From NCBI RefSeq assembly GCF_002900975.1, contig NZ_PJON01000007.1, positions 1 to 60,379 on the forward strand: DNA of 60,379 nt. Reading direction: 5' to 3'. Positions within the stretch are counted from its first letter, which is position 1. Each line of letters starts with the position of its first letter. The position numbers and the translations under genes are program-made. Shown piece by piece: positions 26,574 to 35,608 of the stretch. Origin of the DNA: Tabrizicola aquatica (GTDB lineage: Bacteria > Pseudomonadota > Alphaproteobacteria > Rhodobacterales > Rhodobacteraceae). The notes under the pieces were generated by a model, which saw only the letters and a list, made by a program, of their open reading frames with translations, was not told where the DNA came from and made no database searches.

Positions 26574-28067
26574 TCAGTTGGGACGTTCGGCCCGGATGCC
26601 GATGCGCAGGGCCGCCGACATCCGTTCGCGGTACTGCCGCAGCCAGCCGGCCACGTCCTCCATCGGCAGGGGACGCGCCAGGACATAGCCCTGGACATGC
26701 GCGCAGCCCAACTGGGCCAGCATCGCGTGTTCCCCCGGGGTCTCGACCCCCTCGGCCAGCGTGTCCAGGCCCAACTGCTCGGCCATGGCTAGGATCGCCG
26801 TCACGATGCGCTGCTGGCCGCGGTCGATGTCGACCTCGCGCACGAAGGAGCGGTCGATCTTCAGCCGGCCCAGCGCGAAGCGGCGGATCGAGGTGATCGA
26901 GGCGTTTCCGGTGCCGAAATCATCCAGATCAACGCCACAGCCCATATCGGCGATGCGGGCGATGTTGCGGGCGATGGCATCGTCATTGCCCCCTGCGATG
27001 ACCGACTCAAGCACTTCGATCGTCAGGCGCGCAGGCGAAAGGTCGTGCCGATCCAGTTCCCAGCGCAGGCGGTCGGGCAGGTAGGGGTCGCGCAACTCCT
27101 GGGCTGAAAGGTTCACAGCCACTGTAGGCACGCGCAGATCGCCGGCGTCCCAGGTCACAAGGGCGGCAAGGCCCTGGTCGATCATCGTCTGACCCAGTTG
27201 CGCCATCAGTTCGGTCCCCTCGATCGCGGGCAGGAACTGGGCGGGAGCGAGGATGCCACGCTCGGGGTGGTGCCAGCGGGCCAAGGCCTCAACCCCCGTG
27301 ACCTCTCCGCTGTCGGTGCTGACCTGGGGCTGGAAATGCGCACGGATCTGTCCGGCCTCCACCGCTGCGGCAAAACCGGCGCGCAGTGCATCACGCGCCA
27401 GGCGCGCCCCGGCAAGGTCGCTGGTATAGGCGCGGATCGCCGACGGGCGGTGGCGCCCCGCCTCGTCCGCGGCGATCTGCGCGGCCTCCAGCAGTGCCCT
27501 ACCGTCCGGATTCGGCAAAAGCCGCGCATGGCAAAACCCGATCGAGCAGGTCACCTGGGCCATGTCCAGACAAAGCGCCATTGGCTGCTGCACCACCAGT
27601 TGCAGCCGCCCGGCGATGGCCACCATCGCTTCAAGGTCCAGCCGGAAGGTGGGGCCCAGGACCACCGCCATGCTGCCATCTTCCAGCGCATAAAGCCGGT
27701 CACCGGGCCGCAGCGCCCCGCGCAGGCGGGCGATGCAGGCGGCCAGAAGCTCTGACTGGCGCACCCGTCCGTGCCGGTCGCAAAGGTCGGACGCATCGTC
27801 GAACTGGACCACCAAGCAGCCTGTCGAGGCGCCGGATTTCTGACCTTCGGTCAAGGCCGCCTCAAGCTGCGCCACCACCTGATCCGAGGCCGGCATAAGA
27901 TCGCTTGCCGACAGCGACCGGGGTCTTGCGGCCAGCACGGCCAGCAGTCCGACGGCGAGAGGCACCAGCGCCTCGCCCCCAAGCCATAAGGCCGCAAGCA
28001 CCAACGCGGGCAGGAACACCAGCACTTCGGGTCGGTTCAGCCGATCCGCGATCCTTGCGACGTTCAT
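26574..28067 (-). CDS. Membrane-anchored EAL phosphodiesterase with degenerate GGDEF domain
   Basis: Predicted cyclic-di-GMP hydrolase of 497 residues. Two N-terminal hydrophobic segments lie within residues 15-48. The GGDEF-like domain is degenerate: the active-site turn reads LEDGSM (around 129-133) instead of GGDEF, so no cyclase activity is expected. The EAL domain is intact, with EAL at 260-262 in TGVEALARWHHP, DD at 382-383 in DLDDFGTG, KIDRSFV and LAEGVET. It is likely involved in switching motility, adhesion or biofilm. It stands alone between yidC and ttcA. Confidence 0.87.
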   Translation of the reverse strand: MNVARIADRLNRPEVLVFLPALVLAALWLGGEALVPLAVGLLAVLAARPRSLSASDLMPASDQVVAQLEAALTEGQKSGASTGCLVVQFDDASDLCDRHGRVRQSELLAACIARLRGALRPGDRLYALEDGSMAVVLGPTFRLDLEAMVAIAGRLQLVVQQPMALCLDMAQVTCSIGFCHARLLPNPDGRALLEAAQIAADEAGRHRPSAIRAYTSDLAGARLARDALRAGFAAAVEAGQIRAHFQPQVSTDSGEVTGVEALARWHHPERGILAPAQFLPAIEGTELMAQLGQTMIDQGLAALVTWDAGDLRVPTVAVNLSAQELRDPYLPDRLRWELDRHDLSPARLTIEVLESVIAGGNDDAIARNIARIADMGCGVDLDDFGTGNASITSIRRFALGRLKIDRSFVREVDIDRGQQRIVTAILAMAEQLGLDTLAEGVETPGEHAMLAQLGCAHVQGYVLARPLPMEDVAGWLRQYRERMSAALRIGIRAERPN

Positions 28068-28138
28068 TCCCGCCTTCCCCCGAACCAGAGTTCACCTCAT
28101 GTTCCGGGCAGGCTAACGAAATGTTCCTGATCAGTTCC

Positions 28139-29005
28139 TTAACGCTCTGCCGAAAGTTGCATAGAATTTTCCCCTTCCGCCAGCGCGGCCAGGGCGGCAA
28201 AGTCGAACAGCGCCGGGTCCGCCAGATGCGACGGCCGCACATTCATCAAGGCGCGGAACATCACTTGCCTGCGGCCGGGGGTGCGCACCTCCCATTCGTC
28301 GAGCAGTTTCTTCACCTGCGCCCGCTGCAACCCCTCCTGGCTGCCGCACAGGTCGCAAGGGATGATCGGATAACCCATCGCCGAGGCGAATTTCTCGCAA
28401 TCCGCCTCGGCGACAAACGCCAGCGGACGGGCCAGATACAGGTCACCCTCTTCGTTCAGAAGGCGCGGCGGCATGCTGGCAAGGCGGCCGCCGTGGAACA
28501 GGTTCATGAAGAATGTCTCAAGAATATCATCGCGGTGATGGCCCAGCACCACGGTCGAGCAACCTTCTTCCCGTGCGATTCGGTACAGGTTTCCCCGCCG
28601 CAGCCGCGAGCAAAGGCTGCACATCGTGCCGCCCGGCTTGATCTTGTCGATCACCACGGAATAGGTGTCCTGATACTCGATCCGGTGCGGCACACCCATT
28701 CTGGACAGAAACTCCGGCAGGACCGTCGCCGGAAAGTTGGGCTGGCCCTGGTCAAGGTTGCAGGCCAGAAGGTCCACCGGCAGCAAGCCGCGCCACTTCA
28801 GCTCGTGCAGGACGGCCAGCAGCGTGTAGCTGTCTTTGCCGCCCGACAGGCAGACCAGCCAGCGCTCTCCGGCCCGCGCCATGCCATAGGTGTCGATCGC
28901 CTCGCGCACCTGTTGCACCAGGCGCTTGCGCAGCTTGCGAAACTCCAGCCCCTTGGGCGCGCCATGGAACAGCGGATGGATGTCGTTTTCGGTCTCGTCA
29001 AGCAT
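28139..29005 (-). CDS. ttcA: tRNA 2-thiocytidine(32) synthetase TtcA
   Basis: Cytoplasmic Fe-S enzyme that thiolates cytidine 32 in some tRNAs. From the ATG at 29005 it has 288 residues with a PP-loop SGGKDS at 54-59. Two Cys pairs, C129/C132 (CSLC) and C217/C220 (CDLC), are expected to hold the 4Fe-4S cluster. I chose this ATG because GAGG lies six bases upstream and known TtcA proteins start close to this position. Confidence 0.93.
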   Translation of the reverse strand: MLDETENDIHPLFHGAPKGLEFRKLRKRLVQQVREAIDTYGMARAGERWLVCLSGGKDSYTLLAVLHELKWRGLLPVDLLACNLDQGQPNFPATVLPEFLSRMGVPHRIEYQDTYSVVIDKIKPGGTMCSLCSRLRRGNLYRIAREEGCSTVVLGHHRDDILETFFMNLFHGGRLASMPPRLLNEEGDLYLARPLAFVAEADCEKFASAMGYPIIPCDLCGSQEGLQRAQVKKLLDEWEVRTPGRRQVMFRALMNVRPSHLADPALFDFAALAALAEGENSMQLSAER

Positions 29006-29061
29006 CTGGGGCCTCGCGCGGGATGCGCCCTTATGCCAGAGGCCGCCGCGAAGGGCAAAGG

Positions 29062-29793
29062 TCAGACGTGCTGCGCGCCGTTGACCTCGATCTCGGCACC
29101 AGAGATGTAGCTGGACTGGTCCGAGCACAGGAACCAGATCACATCCGCCACCTCTTTCGGCTGGCCCAGGCGCTGCATCGGCAGCTTCTCGACGATCTTG
29201 TCGGTACCCGGCGACAGGATCGCCGTCTCCACCTCTCCCGGGGCGATGGCGTTGACCCGCACGCCGAGCGGCCCGAAATCATGGGCCATTTCCCGTGTCA
29301 GCGCCGCCAGCGCGGCCTTGGACGTAGCATAGGCCGCCCCGGCAAACGGATGGACCCGCACCCCGGCAATCGAGGTGACATTGACGATCGACCCCTTGGT
29401 CGCGGTCAACTCGTCCTGCAGACCACGGGCCAGGATGACAGGGGCGAAGAAGTTGACGTGGAACACATGGCCCCAGGTCCGCAAATCGGTGGTCATGGTG
29501 TTCAGCCGCGCCCCGCCGGGGCCTTTCGGGCTGATGCCGGCGTTGTTCACCAGGGCATGGATCCGTCCGCCGACCTTGGCCTTGATCGTCTCGATCGCGG
29601 CGATGGTCTTGTTGGGGTCGGCAAGGTCGATCTCGATGTGGTTTTCCTCGCCGCCCGGCCAGGGACAACGCGGATCAAAGGGCTGGCGCGAGCAGGTCAG
29701 GACCCGCCACCCCTCGGCCGAAAAGCGTTTCACCGTGGCATGGCCGATGCCGCGACTGGCCCCAGTCAGGACAAGGGTTTTCTGCTCGGACAC
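29062..29793 (-). CDS. Short-chain dehydrogenase/reductase
   Basis: NAD(P)-dependent SDR oxidoreductase of 243 residues. It has the cofactor motif TGASRGIG at 10-17, NNAG at 83-86 and the catalytic triad S141, Y155 and K159 ([10 protein letters not shown]). The N-terminal strand plus SRQPF suggests an FabG-like or sugar/acyl substrate, which cannot be fixed. It is in the same direction as ttcA with a 56-base gap. Confidence 0.85.
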   Translation of the reverse strand: MSEQKTLVLTGASRGIGHATVKRFSAEGWRVLTCSRQPFDPRCPWPGGEENHIEIDLADPNKTIAAIETIKAKVGGRIHALVNNAGISPKGPGGARLNTMTTDLRTWGHVFHVNFFAPVILARGLQDELTATKGSIVNVTSIAGVRVHPFAGAAYATSKAALAALTREMAHDFGPLGVRVNAIAPGEVETAILSPGTDKIVEKLPMQRLGQPKEVADVIWFLCSDQSSYISGAEIEVNGAQHV

Positions 29794-29866
29794 CGACTTA
29801 CCTCCGTCGCGGCATACTCCACCGCTCGGCCAGTAAGCACGCTATTGCAGGAAGTGTCACGCCCCC

Positions 29867-30604
29867 ATGACACAAGGTTTCGACGTTGCTGTTCCACGGT
29901 CGAAAGCTACTCTGCCCGAGGTGATGAGGGAGCAGAGCGCGGGCACTCCAGACGACGTCATGGCCACCTTGCAGTCCGAGGCGAGTGCCGCCCTGAGCAA
30001 GGTCGAGACGCTGTTCGAGGTTCGGCTTGCCGCTCCGGTCGACATCGTGTTCGGAACGGATCCCGCCAAGATCGCCGAGCGTGCCGAGCCCTTGATCGCC
30101 TCTTCTGCGGGTGCCGTTGGACGGGTCGCATCCGGGGTGTGCAAGGACGCGCCCGGCCGCGGCGTCAGCATGACGCATCTGCCCGGCGTCATCCTGATCT
30201 GCCAGCGCCCTGGCGTGGTCTACCACGGAGGCTTCGACCCGCGCGAGGTGCGTGGCCGGCTGGGCCACATGCTGGCCATGGAGCTGATTGCCCAACTGAG
30301 CGGGGATCGCGCGAACGGTCCCGAAGAAGACTATCTGAACAGGACCGCCGAGAAGCTGCGGAAGGACGGCGTGACGAACCCGCGAAAGATGGAATACTAC
30401 AGTTCCAGCCTTGCGGACGCAGAGGGGATCGGCCGGACCGGTCTGCTTGTCGCCGACGATCTGACCAGCGAAACGGGACTGGCCTTGATCGGGGTATTTT
30501 ACCGGACCCTCGGCACGGGGGTATCAGTAGAAGAGTCAGCGGGCCTTCGGCAAATCGCTGGCCGAGGTCTACGAAGGCTACCCATAGCCGCGCGACTGCG
30601 TTAG
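29867..30604 (+). CDS. Hypothetical protein, 3' end probably frameshifted
   Basis: I do not recognise this 245-residue protein. It has no signal peptide or membrane segment and contains no clear catalytic motif. The last 24 residues read as unlikely sequence (SAGLRQIAGRGLRRLPIAAR). The +1 frame from 30537 instead gives QRAFGKSLAEVYEGYP and a TAG at 30585-30587, which looks like a natural protein end. A one-base insertion near 30530-30537, or a sequencing error, would explain this. It lies just before argB, divergent from the SDR gene. Confidence 0.6.
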   Translation: MTQGFDVAVPRSKATLPEVMREQSAGTPDDVMATLQSEASAALSKVETLFEVRLAAPVDIVFGTDPAKIAERAEPLIASSAGAVGRVASGVCKDAPGRGVSMTHLPGVILICQRPGVVYHGGFDPREVRGRLGHMLAMELIAQLSGDRANGPEEDYLNRTAEKLRKDGVTNPRKMEYYSSSLADAEGIGRTGLLVADDLTSETGLALIGVFYRTLGTGVSVEESAGLRQIAGRGLRRLPIAARLR

Positions 30605-30637
30605 ACCCTCACCCGACACCGCTGGGGAGGCCCGGAC

Positions 30638-31537
30638 ATGAAACAGCAGACCCTGACCATGCAAGACGCCAAGACCACCGCCAAGATGCTCTCGGAAGCC
30701 CTGCCCTACCTGCAGCGCTTCGAGAATGCCGTGGTGGTCGTCAAGTTCGGCGGCAACGCGATGGGCGACGACGCCGCGATGGCGGAATTCGCGCGCGACA
30801 TCGTCCTGATGAAGCAGGTGGGCGTGCACCCGGTCGTGGTCCATGGCGGCGGGCCGATGATCAACGAGATGCTGGAAAAGCTGGGCATCAAGTCCGAGTT
30901 CGTGCGCGGCAAGCGGGTGACCGACAAGGCGACGGTTCAGGTTGTCGAGATGATCCTGTCGGGCCTGGTGAACAAACGGATCGTGCAGGCGATCATGGAT
31001 GCGGGCGGGCGGGCCGTTGGGATCTCGGGCAAGGACGACGACCTCATGGTGTGCGAGCCGGACGACCCTGAACTGGGCTATGTCGGCCGGCCGGTCGAGA
31101 TGAACGTGCAGGTCCTGCGCGACCTTTACAATGCCGGGATCATCCCGGTGGTGGCGCCGGTCGCCACGGGGATGCAGGACAACGAGACCTTCAACGTGAA
31201 CGGCGACACCGCTGCGGGGGCGATTGCCGGGGCATTGCAGGCGGACCGGCTGCTGCTTCTGACCGACGTGCCGGGGGTGAAGAACGCTGCGGGAGAGGTG
31301 ATGACCCAGATCACCCCGGATGAAATTCGCCGGATGACGGCCGAGGGGGTGATCTCGGGCGGGATGATCCCGAAAACCGAGACGGCCCTGATGGCGATCG
31401 AGCAGGGGACGCGGGCGGTGACGATCCTGGATGGGAAGGTCCCCAATGCCTGCCTGCTGGAACTGTTCACCGACCACGGGGCTGGCAGTCAGATCCGGTC
31501 GACCGAGCCGAGGGTGAAACCGCAGGTCCGGCGCTGA
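30638..31537 (+). CDS. argB: Acetylglutamate kinase
   Basis: Second step of arginine biosynthesis: phosphorylates N-acetylglutamate in the cytoplasm. The 299-residue protein has the family motifs [37 protein letters not shown] and [11 protein letters not shown]. An arginine-sensitive hexameric form is suggested by the N-terminal helix before the kinase fold. It follows the hypothetical gene by 33 bases. In related genomes argB follows engB; here a seven-gene block on the other strand lies between. Confidence 0.96.
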   Translation: MKQQTLTMQDAKTTAKMLSEALPYLQRFENAVVVVKFGGNAMGDDAAMAEFARDIVLMKQVGVHPVVVHGGGPMINEMLEKLGIKSEFVRGKRVTDKATVQVVEMILSGLVNKRIVQAIMDAGGRAVGISGKDDDLMVCEPDDPELGYVGRPVEMNVQVLRDLYNAGIIPVVAPVATGMQDNETFNVNGDTAAGAIAGALQADRLLLLTDVPGVKNAAGEVMTQITPDEIRRMTAEGVISGGMIPKTETALMAIEQGTRAVTILDGKVPNACLLELFTDHGAGSQIRSTEPRVKPQVRR

Positions 31538-31538
31538 G

Positions 31539-31611
31539 TGTCCACGGTGGACATTCTTTGGAAGTGAAAGATTTCCAACGACTTATCCAATCCCGTTAGG
31601 GTGGCGTTAAC
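31539..31611. repeat. 73-bp intergenic motif, copy 1
   Basis: Begins one base after the argB stop. It contains TGTCCACGGTGGACA (31539-31553), TTCCAA (31573-31578), TTAT (31583-31586) and GTTAGGGTGGCGTTAAC (31595-31611). The same blocks occur at 47357-47429 with identical spacing (34 and 22 bases between block starts). TTAG-N7-TTAA has the spacing of a CtrA box. On the minus strand the first block reads ATG(T)CCACCGTGGAC, resembling a start codon region. See findings. Confidence 0.6.
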
Positions 31612-31692
31612 TTTTGCCGCCCCAGCGCCAGACCCGTTGAAACGTGGTGTGCCGGGTCCACCACGCAGGGCATTGCCGCGCTGCAGGAGGGC

Positions 31693-31971
31693 TTGTGGCT
31701 GTGGGGCGATGCTGCGCTTGGGGGCGGCCTGACCGCTTGGACCTGGGCGGGCAGCCCTGACAGTCTGCCCCGGATCGCGGCCATGCTGCGCCCGGCCTGG
31801 CGCAGCGAGTCTTGGCCCGCCGCGCTTGGCGTCCGGTTGGAGCGGCCAGCGCCGTGTCTGGCACGCGGCGACATGGTGCGAAGAAAAGCAGCAAGAGGCA
31901 GCGCGCAACGTAAAACGGCGCCGAGGTCGCTCGCCGCCGTTCTGGTCGTCTGCCTGCCCGACCCGGCCTAG
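31693..31971 (+). CDS. Possible small protein or gene fragment (TTG start)
   Basis: The 430-bp gap between argB and bztD holds one plausible frame. From the TTG at 31693 it encodes about 92 residues ([20 protein letters not shown]...) with strong GC preference at third positions up to about codon 70. After that the codon use becomes unlike the host. The start is unsupported: AGGAGG ends only two bases before the TTG, and the frame is open back to a TAG near 31598. It may be a truncated gene, and I recognise no family. Its end overlaps the end of bztD, which is convergent. Confidence 0.3.
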   Translation: MWLWGDAALGGGLTAWTWAGSPDSLPRIAAMLRPAWRSESWPAALGVRLERPAPCLARGDMVRRKAARGSAQRKTAPRSLAAVLVVCLPDPA

Positions 31972-32735
31972 TGGCCGAGGATCTGGCTGAGGAACAGCTT
32001 GGTCCGGTCGCTTTTCGGGTTCGAGAAGAACTCTTTCGGCTCGTTCTGCTCGACGATCTGGCCCTGGTCCATGAAGATGACCCGGTTCGCCACGGCCTGG
32101 GCAAAGCCCATTTCGTGGGTGACGCAGAGCATCGTCATGCCCTCTTCCGCAAGCTGGATCATGGTGTCGAGGACTTCCTTGATCATCTCGGGGTCAAGGG
32201 CCGAGGTCGGCTCGTCGAACAGCATGATCCGGGGCTTCATGCACAGGGACCGCGCAATGGCGACGCGCTGCTGCTGACCACCCGAAAGCTGGCCGGGATA
32301 CTTGTTCGCCTGTTCGGGGATCTTCACCTTCTTCAGGAAGTACATCGCCGTTTCCTCGGCTTCCTTCTTGGGCACCTTGCGGACCCAGATCGGGGCCAGC
32401 GTCAGGTTTTCCAGGATCGTCAGGTGCGGGAAAAGGTTGAAGTGCTGGAACACCATCCCGACCTCGGACCGGACCTTGTCGATGTTCTTCAGGTCATTGG
32501 TCAACTCGGTCCCGTCGACGATGATCTGGCCCTGCTGGTGTTCCTCCAGCCGGTTGATGCACCGGATCAGGGTGGACTTGCCCGACCCGGACGGCCCGCA
32601 GATCACGATCCGCTCGCCGCGCTGGACGGTAATGTTGATGTCGCGAAGCACGTGGAACTGACCGTACCACTTGTTCATGCTGGTGATCTGGATCGCGATT
32701 TCGTCCGTGATCTGCATCTTTGCTGCGTCTGCCAT
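31968..32735 (-). CDS. bztD: Glutamate/glutamine/aspartate/asparagine ABC transporter ATP-binding protein
   Basis: ATPase of the polar amino-acid (HisP/GlnQ) family, 255 residues. It has Walker [10 protein letters not shown], signature [15 protein letters not shown] and Walker [14 protein letters not shown]. Last gene of bztABCD, a transporter for acidic amino acids and their amides first described in Rhodobacter capsulatus. It follows bztC by nine bases. Confidence 0.93.
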   Translation of the reverse strand: MADAAKMQITDEIAIQITSMNKWYGQFHVLRDINITVQRGERIVICGPSGSGKSTLIRCINRLEEHQQGQIIVDGTELTNDLKNIDKVRSEVGMVFQHFNLFPHLTILENLTLAPIWVRKVPKKEAEETAMYFLKKVKIPEQANKYPGQLSGGQQQRVAIARSLCMKPRIMLFDEPTSALDPEMIKEVLDTMIQLAEEGMTMLCVTHEMGFAQAVANRVIFMDQGQIVEQNEPKEFFSNPKSDRTKLFLSQILGH

Positions 32736-32744
32736 GATGTGCCC

Positions 32745-34202
32745 TTAACGGTGATCGGTCTTCAGCTTCTGTTCCAGGTACATGGAGTACCGCGACATGC
32801 CGAAGCAGATGATGAAGAAGATTGCGCCGACGAAGATGTAGGGCTCCCAGTAGATGCCCTTCCAGTCGATGTCGGCCCGGACGATTTGCGTGACACCTTT
32901 CAACGGGTCCATCAGGCCGACAAAGGCGACCAGCGTGGTGTCCTTGAAAAGGCCGATGAAGGTGGACACGATCGCGGGGATCGAGACCTTCAGCGCCTGC
33001 GGCAGGATGATGAGCCGTTGCGCGCGCCAGTAGTCGAGACCCAGCGCATCGGCGGCCTCGTACTGGCCGCGCGGAAGGGCTGCCAGGCCGCCCCGGATCA
33101 CCTCGGCCAGGTAGGCGGCGGCGAAGAAGGTGACCAGGATGATGACGCGCAGGATGATGTCGAAGTTCGTCCCCGGCGGCAGGAAGTATTGCAGCAGGAG
33201 AGACGCGGTGAAGAGCAGCGTGATCAGCGGCACGCCCCGCACGAACTCGATGAACCCGACCGACAGCGTCTTGACGATCAGCATGTCCGACTGCCGACCC
33301 AGCGCCAGAAGGATGCCGATCGGCAGCGAGAAGGTGATGCCGGTCACGCCGATCACGATGGCCAGAAGGAAGCCGCCGAACTGATCGGAGTTGATCGATT
33401 GCAGGCCGAACGGCATCGCAATCTGCAGCGCGTTGACGACCGGGATGTCGATGTAAAGCCACCACAGCACCGCTGCGACAACGCCTGCCCCGGCCGCCGG
33501 CGCCAGGCCGATGAACGGCGAGGCGAGGCGGAACACGGCGTAAAGCACGCCAAAGCCCGCCATGGCAACGATGGGCGACCAGATCGAGCCACCCCAGAGC
33601 AGCCAGAAGCACAGGGCCGGGTAAAGCACGGTGAACCACAGCAGCTTGCCGGGTTGCACCTGCGCCAGGCCCAGCATCCCCAGGATCAGCACCATGGCCA
33701 GGCCAAAGGCGGTGCCAGGGGTCGCGGCCAGCGACAGCGTCACCAGAAGGTAGATCGCCACCGCCCCCAGGACGACGGTCAGGTTCCGCTTCTGCCCGGC
33801 AAACAGCACGGGTGCCAGCGCCGCAAGCAGAAGGCCCAGCGCCAGGATCGGACGCCACCATTCGGCGGGTGGGTAGAAGCCGAAGAGGAACTGGTGCCAG
33901 CGTTCGCGGATCATCGCCCAGCAGGCGCCGGTTGCCCCCTCGCCCGCCGAGGCGGCGACGATCTCGCGGCATTCGGACAGGCTTTCGGCGACCCAGACCG
34001 AGTTCAGCCACCAGGGCAGGGCCGCACTGATCAGCGCGTAGATGCTGAGCAGGCCAAGCAGGGTCAGCGCGACATTGAGGGGGGTTGAGAACAGGTTCTC
34101 GCGCATCCATTTCACCGCGCCACGCTCGCCCATCGGGGGTGGCGTGGGCGGCAGCATGGTGTCGCGGACGAAGGAGACGGTTTGGGCGTGCGTTTCACTC
34201 AT
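32745..34202 (-). CDS. bztC: Bzt amino-acid ABC transporter permease
   Basis: Inner-membrane permease of the HisM family, but 485 residues long because of a large N-terminal membrane region typical of BztC. The C-terminal half has the permease block FVRGVPLITLLFTAS and the EAA loop AADALGLDYWRAQRLIILPQ. It pairs with BztB. The bztB stop precedes its ATG by one base. Confidence 0.93.
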   Translation of the reverse strand: MSETHAQTVSFVRDTMLPPTPPPMGERGAVKWMRENLFSTPLNVALTLLGLLSIYALISAALPWWLNSVWVAESLSECREIVAASAGEGATGACWAMIRERWHQFLFGFYPPAEWWRPILALGLLLAALAPVLFAGQKRNLTVVLGAVAIYLLVTLSLAATPGTAFGLAMVLILGMLGLAQVQPGKLLWFTVLYPALCFWLLWGGSIWSPIVAMAGFGVLYAVFRLASPFIGLAPAAGAGVVAAVLWWLYIDIPVVNALQIAMPFGLQSINSDQFGGFLLAIVIGVTGITFSLPIGILLALGRQSDMLIVKTLSVGFIEFVRGVPLITLLFTASLLLQYFLPPGTNFDIILRVIILVTFFAAAYLAEVIRGGLAALPRGQYEAADALGLDYWRAQRLIILPQALKVSIPAIVSTFIGLFKDTTLVAFVGLMDPLKGVTQIVRADIDWKGIYWEPYIFVGAIFFIICFGMSRYSMYLEQKLKTDHR

Positions 34203-34203
34203 C

Positions 34204-35481
34204 TTAGCGCGCCTTCAGCTGAACGGATTTGTTGTACATGTTCATCACGGCCGAGATGATCAGGCTGATCGTCAGATAGATCAGCATCATCAACAGCATG
34301 CACTCCAACTCGCGGCCGGTCTGGTTCAGGGTGATCCCGCCCAGCGTACCGCGCAGGTCAAGGTAGCTGACCGCGATGCCCAGCGAGGTGTTCTTGGTCA
34401 GGTTCAGGTACTGGCTGATCAGCGGCGGGATGATGACGCGCAGCGCCTGAGGCAGGATGATCAGGTTCATCGTGCGGTTGGGGCGCAGGCCCAGGGCGAA
34501 AGCGGCTTCGGACTGGCCGCGGCTGATCGCAAGGATGCCGGCGCGGACGATCTCGGCGATGAAGGCGGCAGTGTAGAGGCTGAGGGCGACGGTCAGAGCG
34601 GTGAAGCTGTGCGCAACCAGGATGCCGCCAGCGAAGTTGAAGCCCCTGAGTTCGGGGATTTCCAGGTGGAACCCCATGGCGACCAGCATCACGATGACCG
34701 GCGCGAAGAGGATCAGGATCGATTTCCACCAGGTCACCGGCCGGTCGCCCGTCGCCTCTTGCTGCGCGCGGGCCGCAGCCAGAAGGCGGCGGTTGGCCCA
34801 GATCGAGCCGACGACCACGGCCAGGATGGCCCAGAACGTCAGGTTCAGCGACATGAACCCAAGATCAAGCGTGCCAAGCCCGCGTTCGAACAGAGGGGCC
34901 GGGATGTTGGTGCCGCGGTTGGTAACGGCCACGGTGTCGAAAATCATCATCGAGGCGGCAGGTGCCTCGCCCGCGGCGGCCATCTCGTCGGTGACGCGGA
35001 AGTCGCGGGGTTGCGGCGTGGTCTCGGACAGGATGACGTAGGTCAGAAGGATCCACAGCAGCAGCGGGATGTTGCGGAACAGTTCGACATAGACGGTCAT
35101 CAGCCGGCCGATCAGCCAGTTCCGCGACAGGCGCAGAACGCCGATGGTCACGCCAAGGATGGTGGCGAAGATGCAGCCCCAGAAGGCCACGGCCAGGGTG
35201 TTCAGCAATCCCACCAGAAGCGCCCGGAAATGGTTGCTGTCGTTGGTGTAGGGGATCAGCTGCTGGCCAATGTCATAGCCGGCGCGCTGCCACAGGAAGG
35301 TGAAGTCGAACTCTTTCCCGCGGGCAGCCAGGTTCTGCGCGGTGTTGTTCAACAGCCAGGCAACCGCCATGGCGAAAAGCACCAGCACCACGATCTGGAT
35401 CGTGTAGGATCGGTAGCGCGTATCGTAGATAAGCATCGAGAGCCGAAAGCTGTCTTTCGGCACGTCCGTGGCCATTGCCAT
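34204..35481 (-). CDS. bztB: Bzt amino-acid ABC transporter permease
   Basis: Inner-membrane permease of the HisM family, 425 residues. It has the block YVELFRNIPLLLWILL, a long non-conserved central insertion typical of BztB, and the EAA loop SEAAFALGLRPNRTMNLIILPQ. It forms the translocation pore with BztC. It is separated from bztA by 127 bases that contain an attenuator-like hairpin. Confidence 0.93.
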   Translation of the reverse strand: MAMATDVPKDSFRLSMLIYDTRYRSYTIQIVVLVLFAMAVAWLLNNTAQNLAARGKEFDFTFLWQRAGYDIGQQLIPYTNDSNHFRALLVGLLNTLAVAFWGCIFATILGVTIGVLRLSRNWLIGRLMTVYVELFRNIPLLLWILLTYVILSETTPQPRDFRVTDEMAAAGEAPAASMMIFDTVAVTNRGTNIPAPLFERGLGTLDLGFMSLNLTFWAILAVVVGSIWANRRLLAAARAQQEATGDRPVTWWKSILILFAPVIVMLVAMGFHLEIPELRGFNFAGGILVAHSFTALTVALSLYTAAFIAEIVRAGILAISRGQSEAAFALGLRPNRTMNLIILPQALRVIIPPLISQYLNLTKNTSLGIAVSYLDLRGTLGGITLNQTGRELECMLLMMLIYLTISLIISAVMNMYNKSVQLKAR

Positions 35482-35570
35482 GGCTTCCCCCTGTTTCCTG
35501 AAGACGGCGCCGGTTTGCCGGCGGCTGCGGGGTCTGTGGCCCCTGGTCGGTCAGGTTGTCATTGTCGTGG

Positions 35571-35599
35571 AAAAAGGGGGCGCCGCAATGGGCGCCCCC
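35571..35599 (-). terminator. Attenuator hairpin between bztA and bztB
   Basis: A perfect 9-bp stem, GGGGGCGCC (35576-35584) with GGCGCCCCC (35591-35599), has a six-base loop. On the transcribed strand it is followed directly by TTTTT (35571-35575). This is a good intrinsic terminator. Since bztBCD must still be expressed it is probably leaky, giving excess binding protein. Confidence 0.8.
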
Positions 35600-35608
35600 G
35601 GGTCTGGA

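Noticed and set aside
24741-26792. 683-codon plus-strand open frame
   Set aside because: Antisense shadow of yidC.
26574-28067. Active diguanylate cyclase
   Set aside because: The GGDEF site is replaced by LEDGSM.
31489-31908. Minus-strand frame downstream of argB
   Set aside because: Overlaps the argB 3' end and the 73-bp motif, no recognisable domain; considered only as part of the motif's possible start-codon reading.
31971-34088. 705-codon plus-strand open frame
   Set aside because: Antisense to bztD and bztC.
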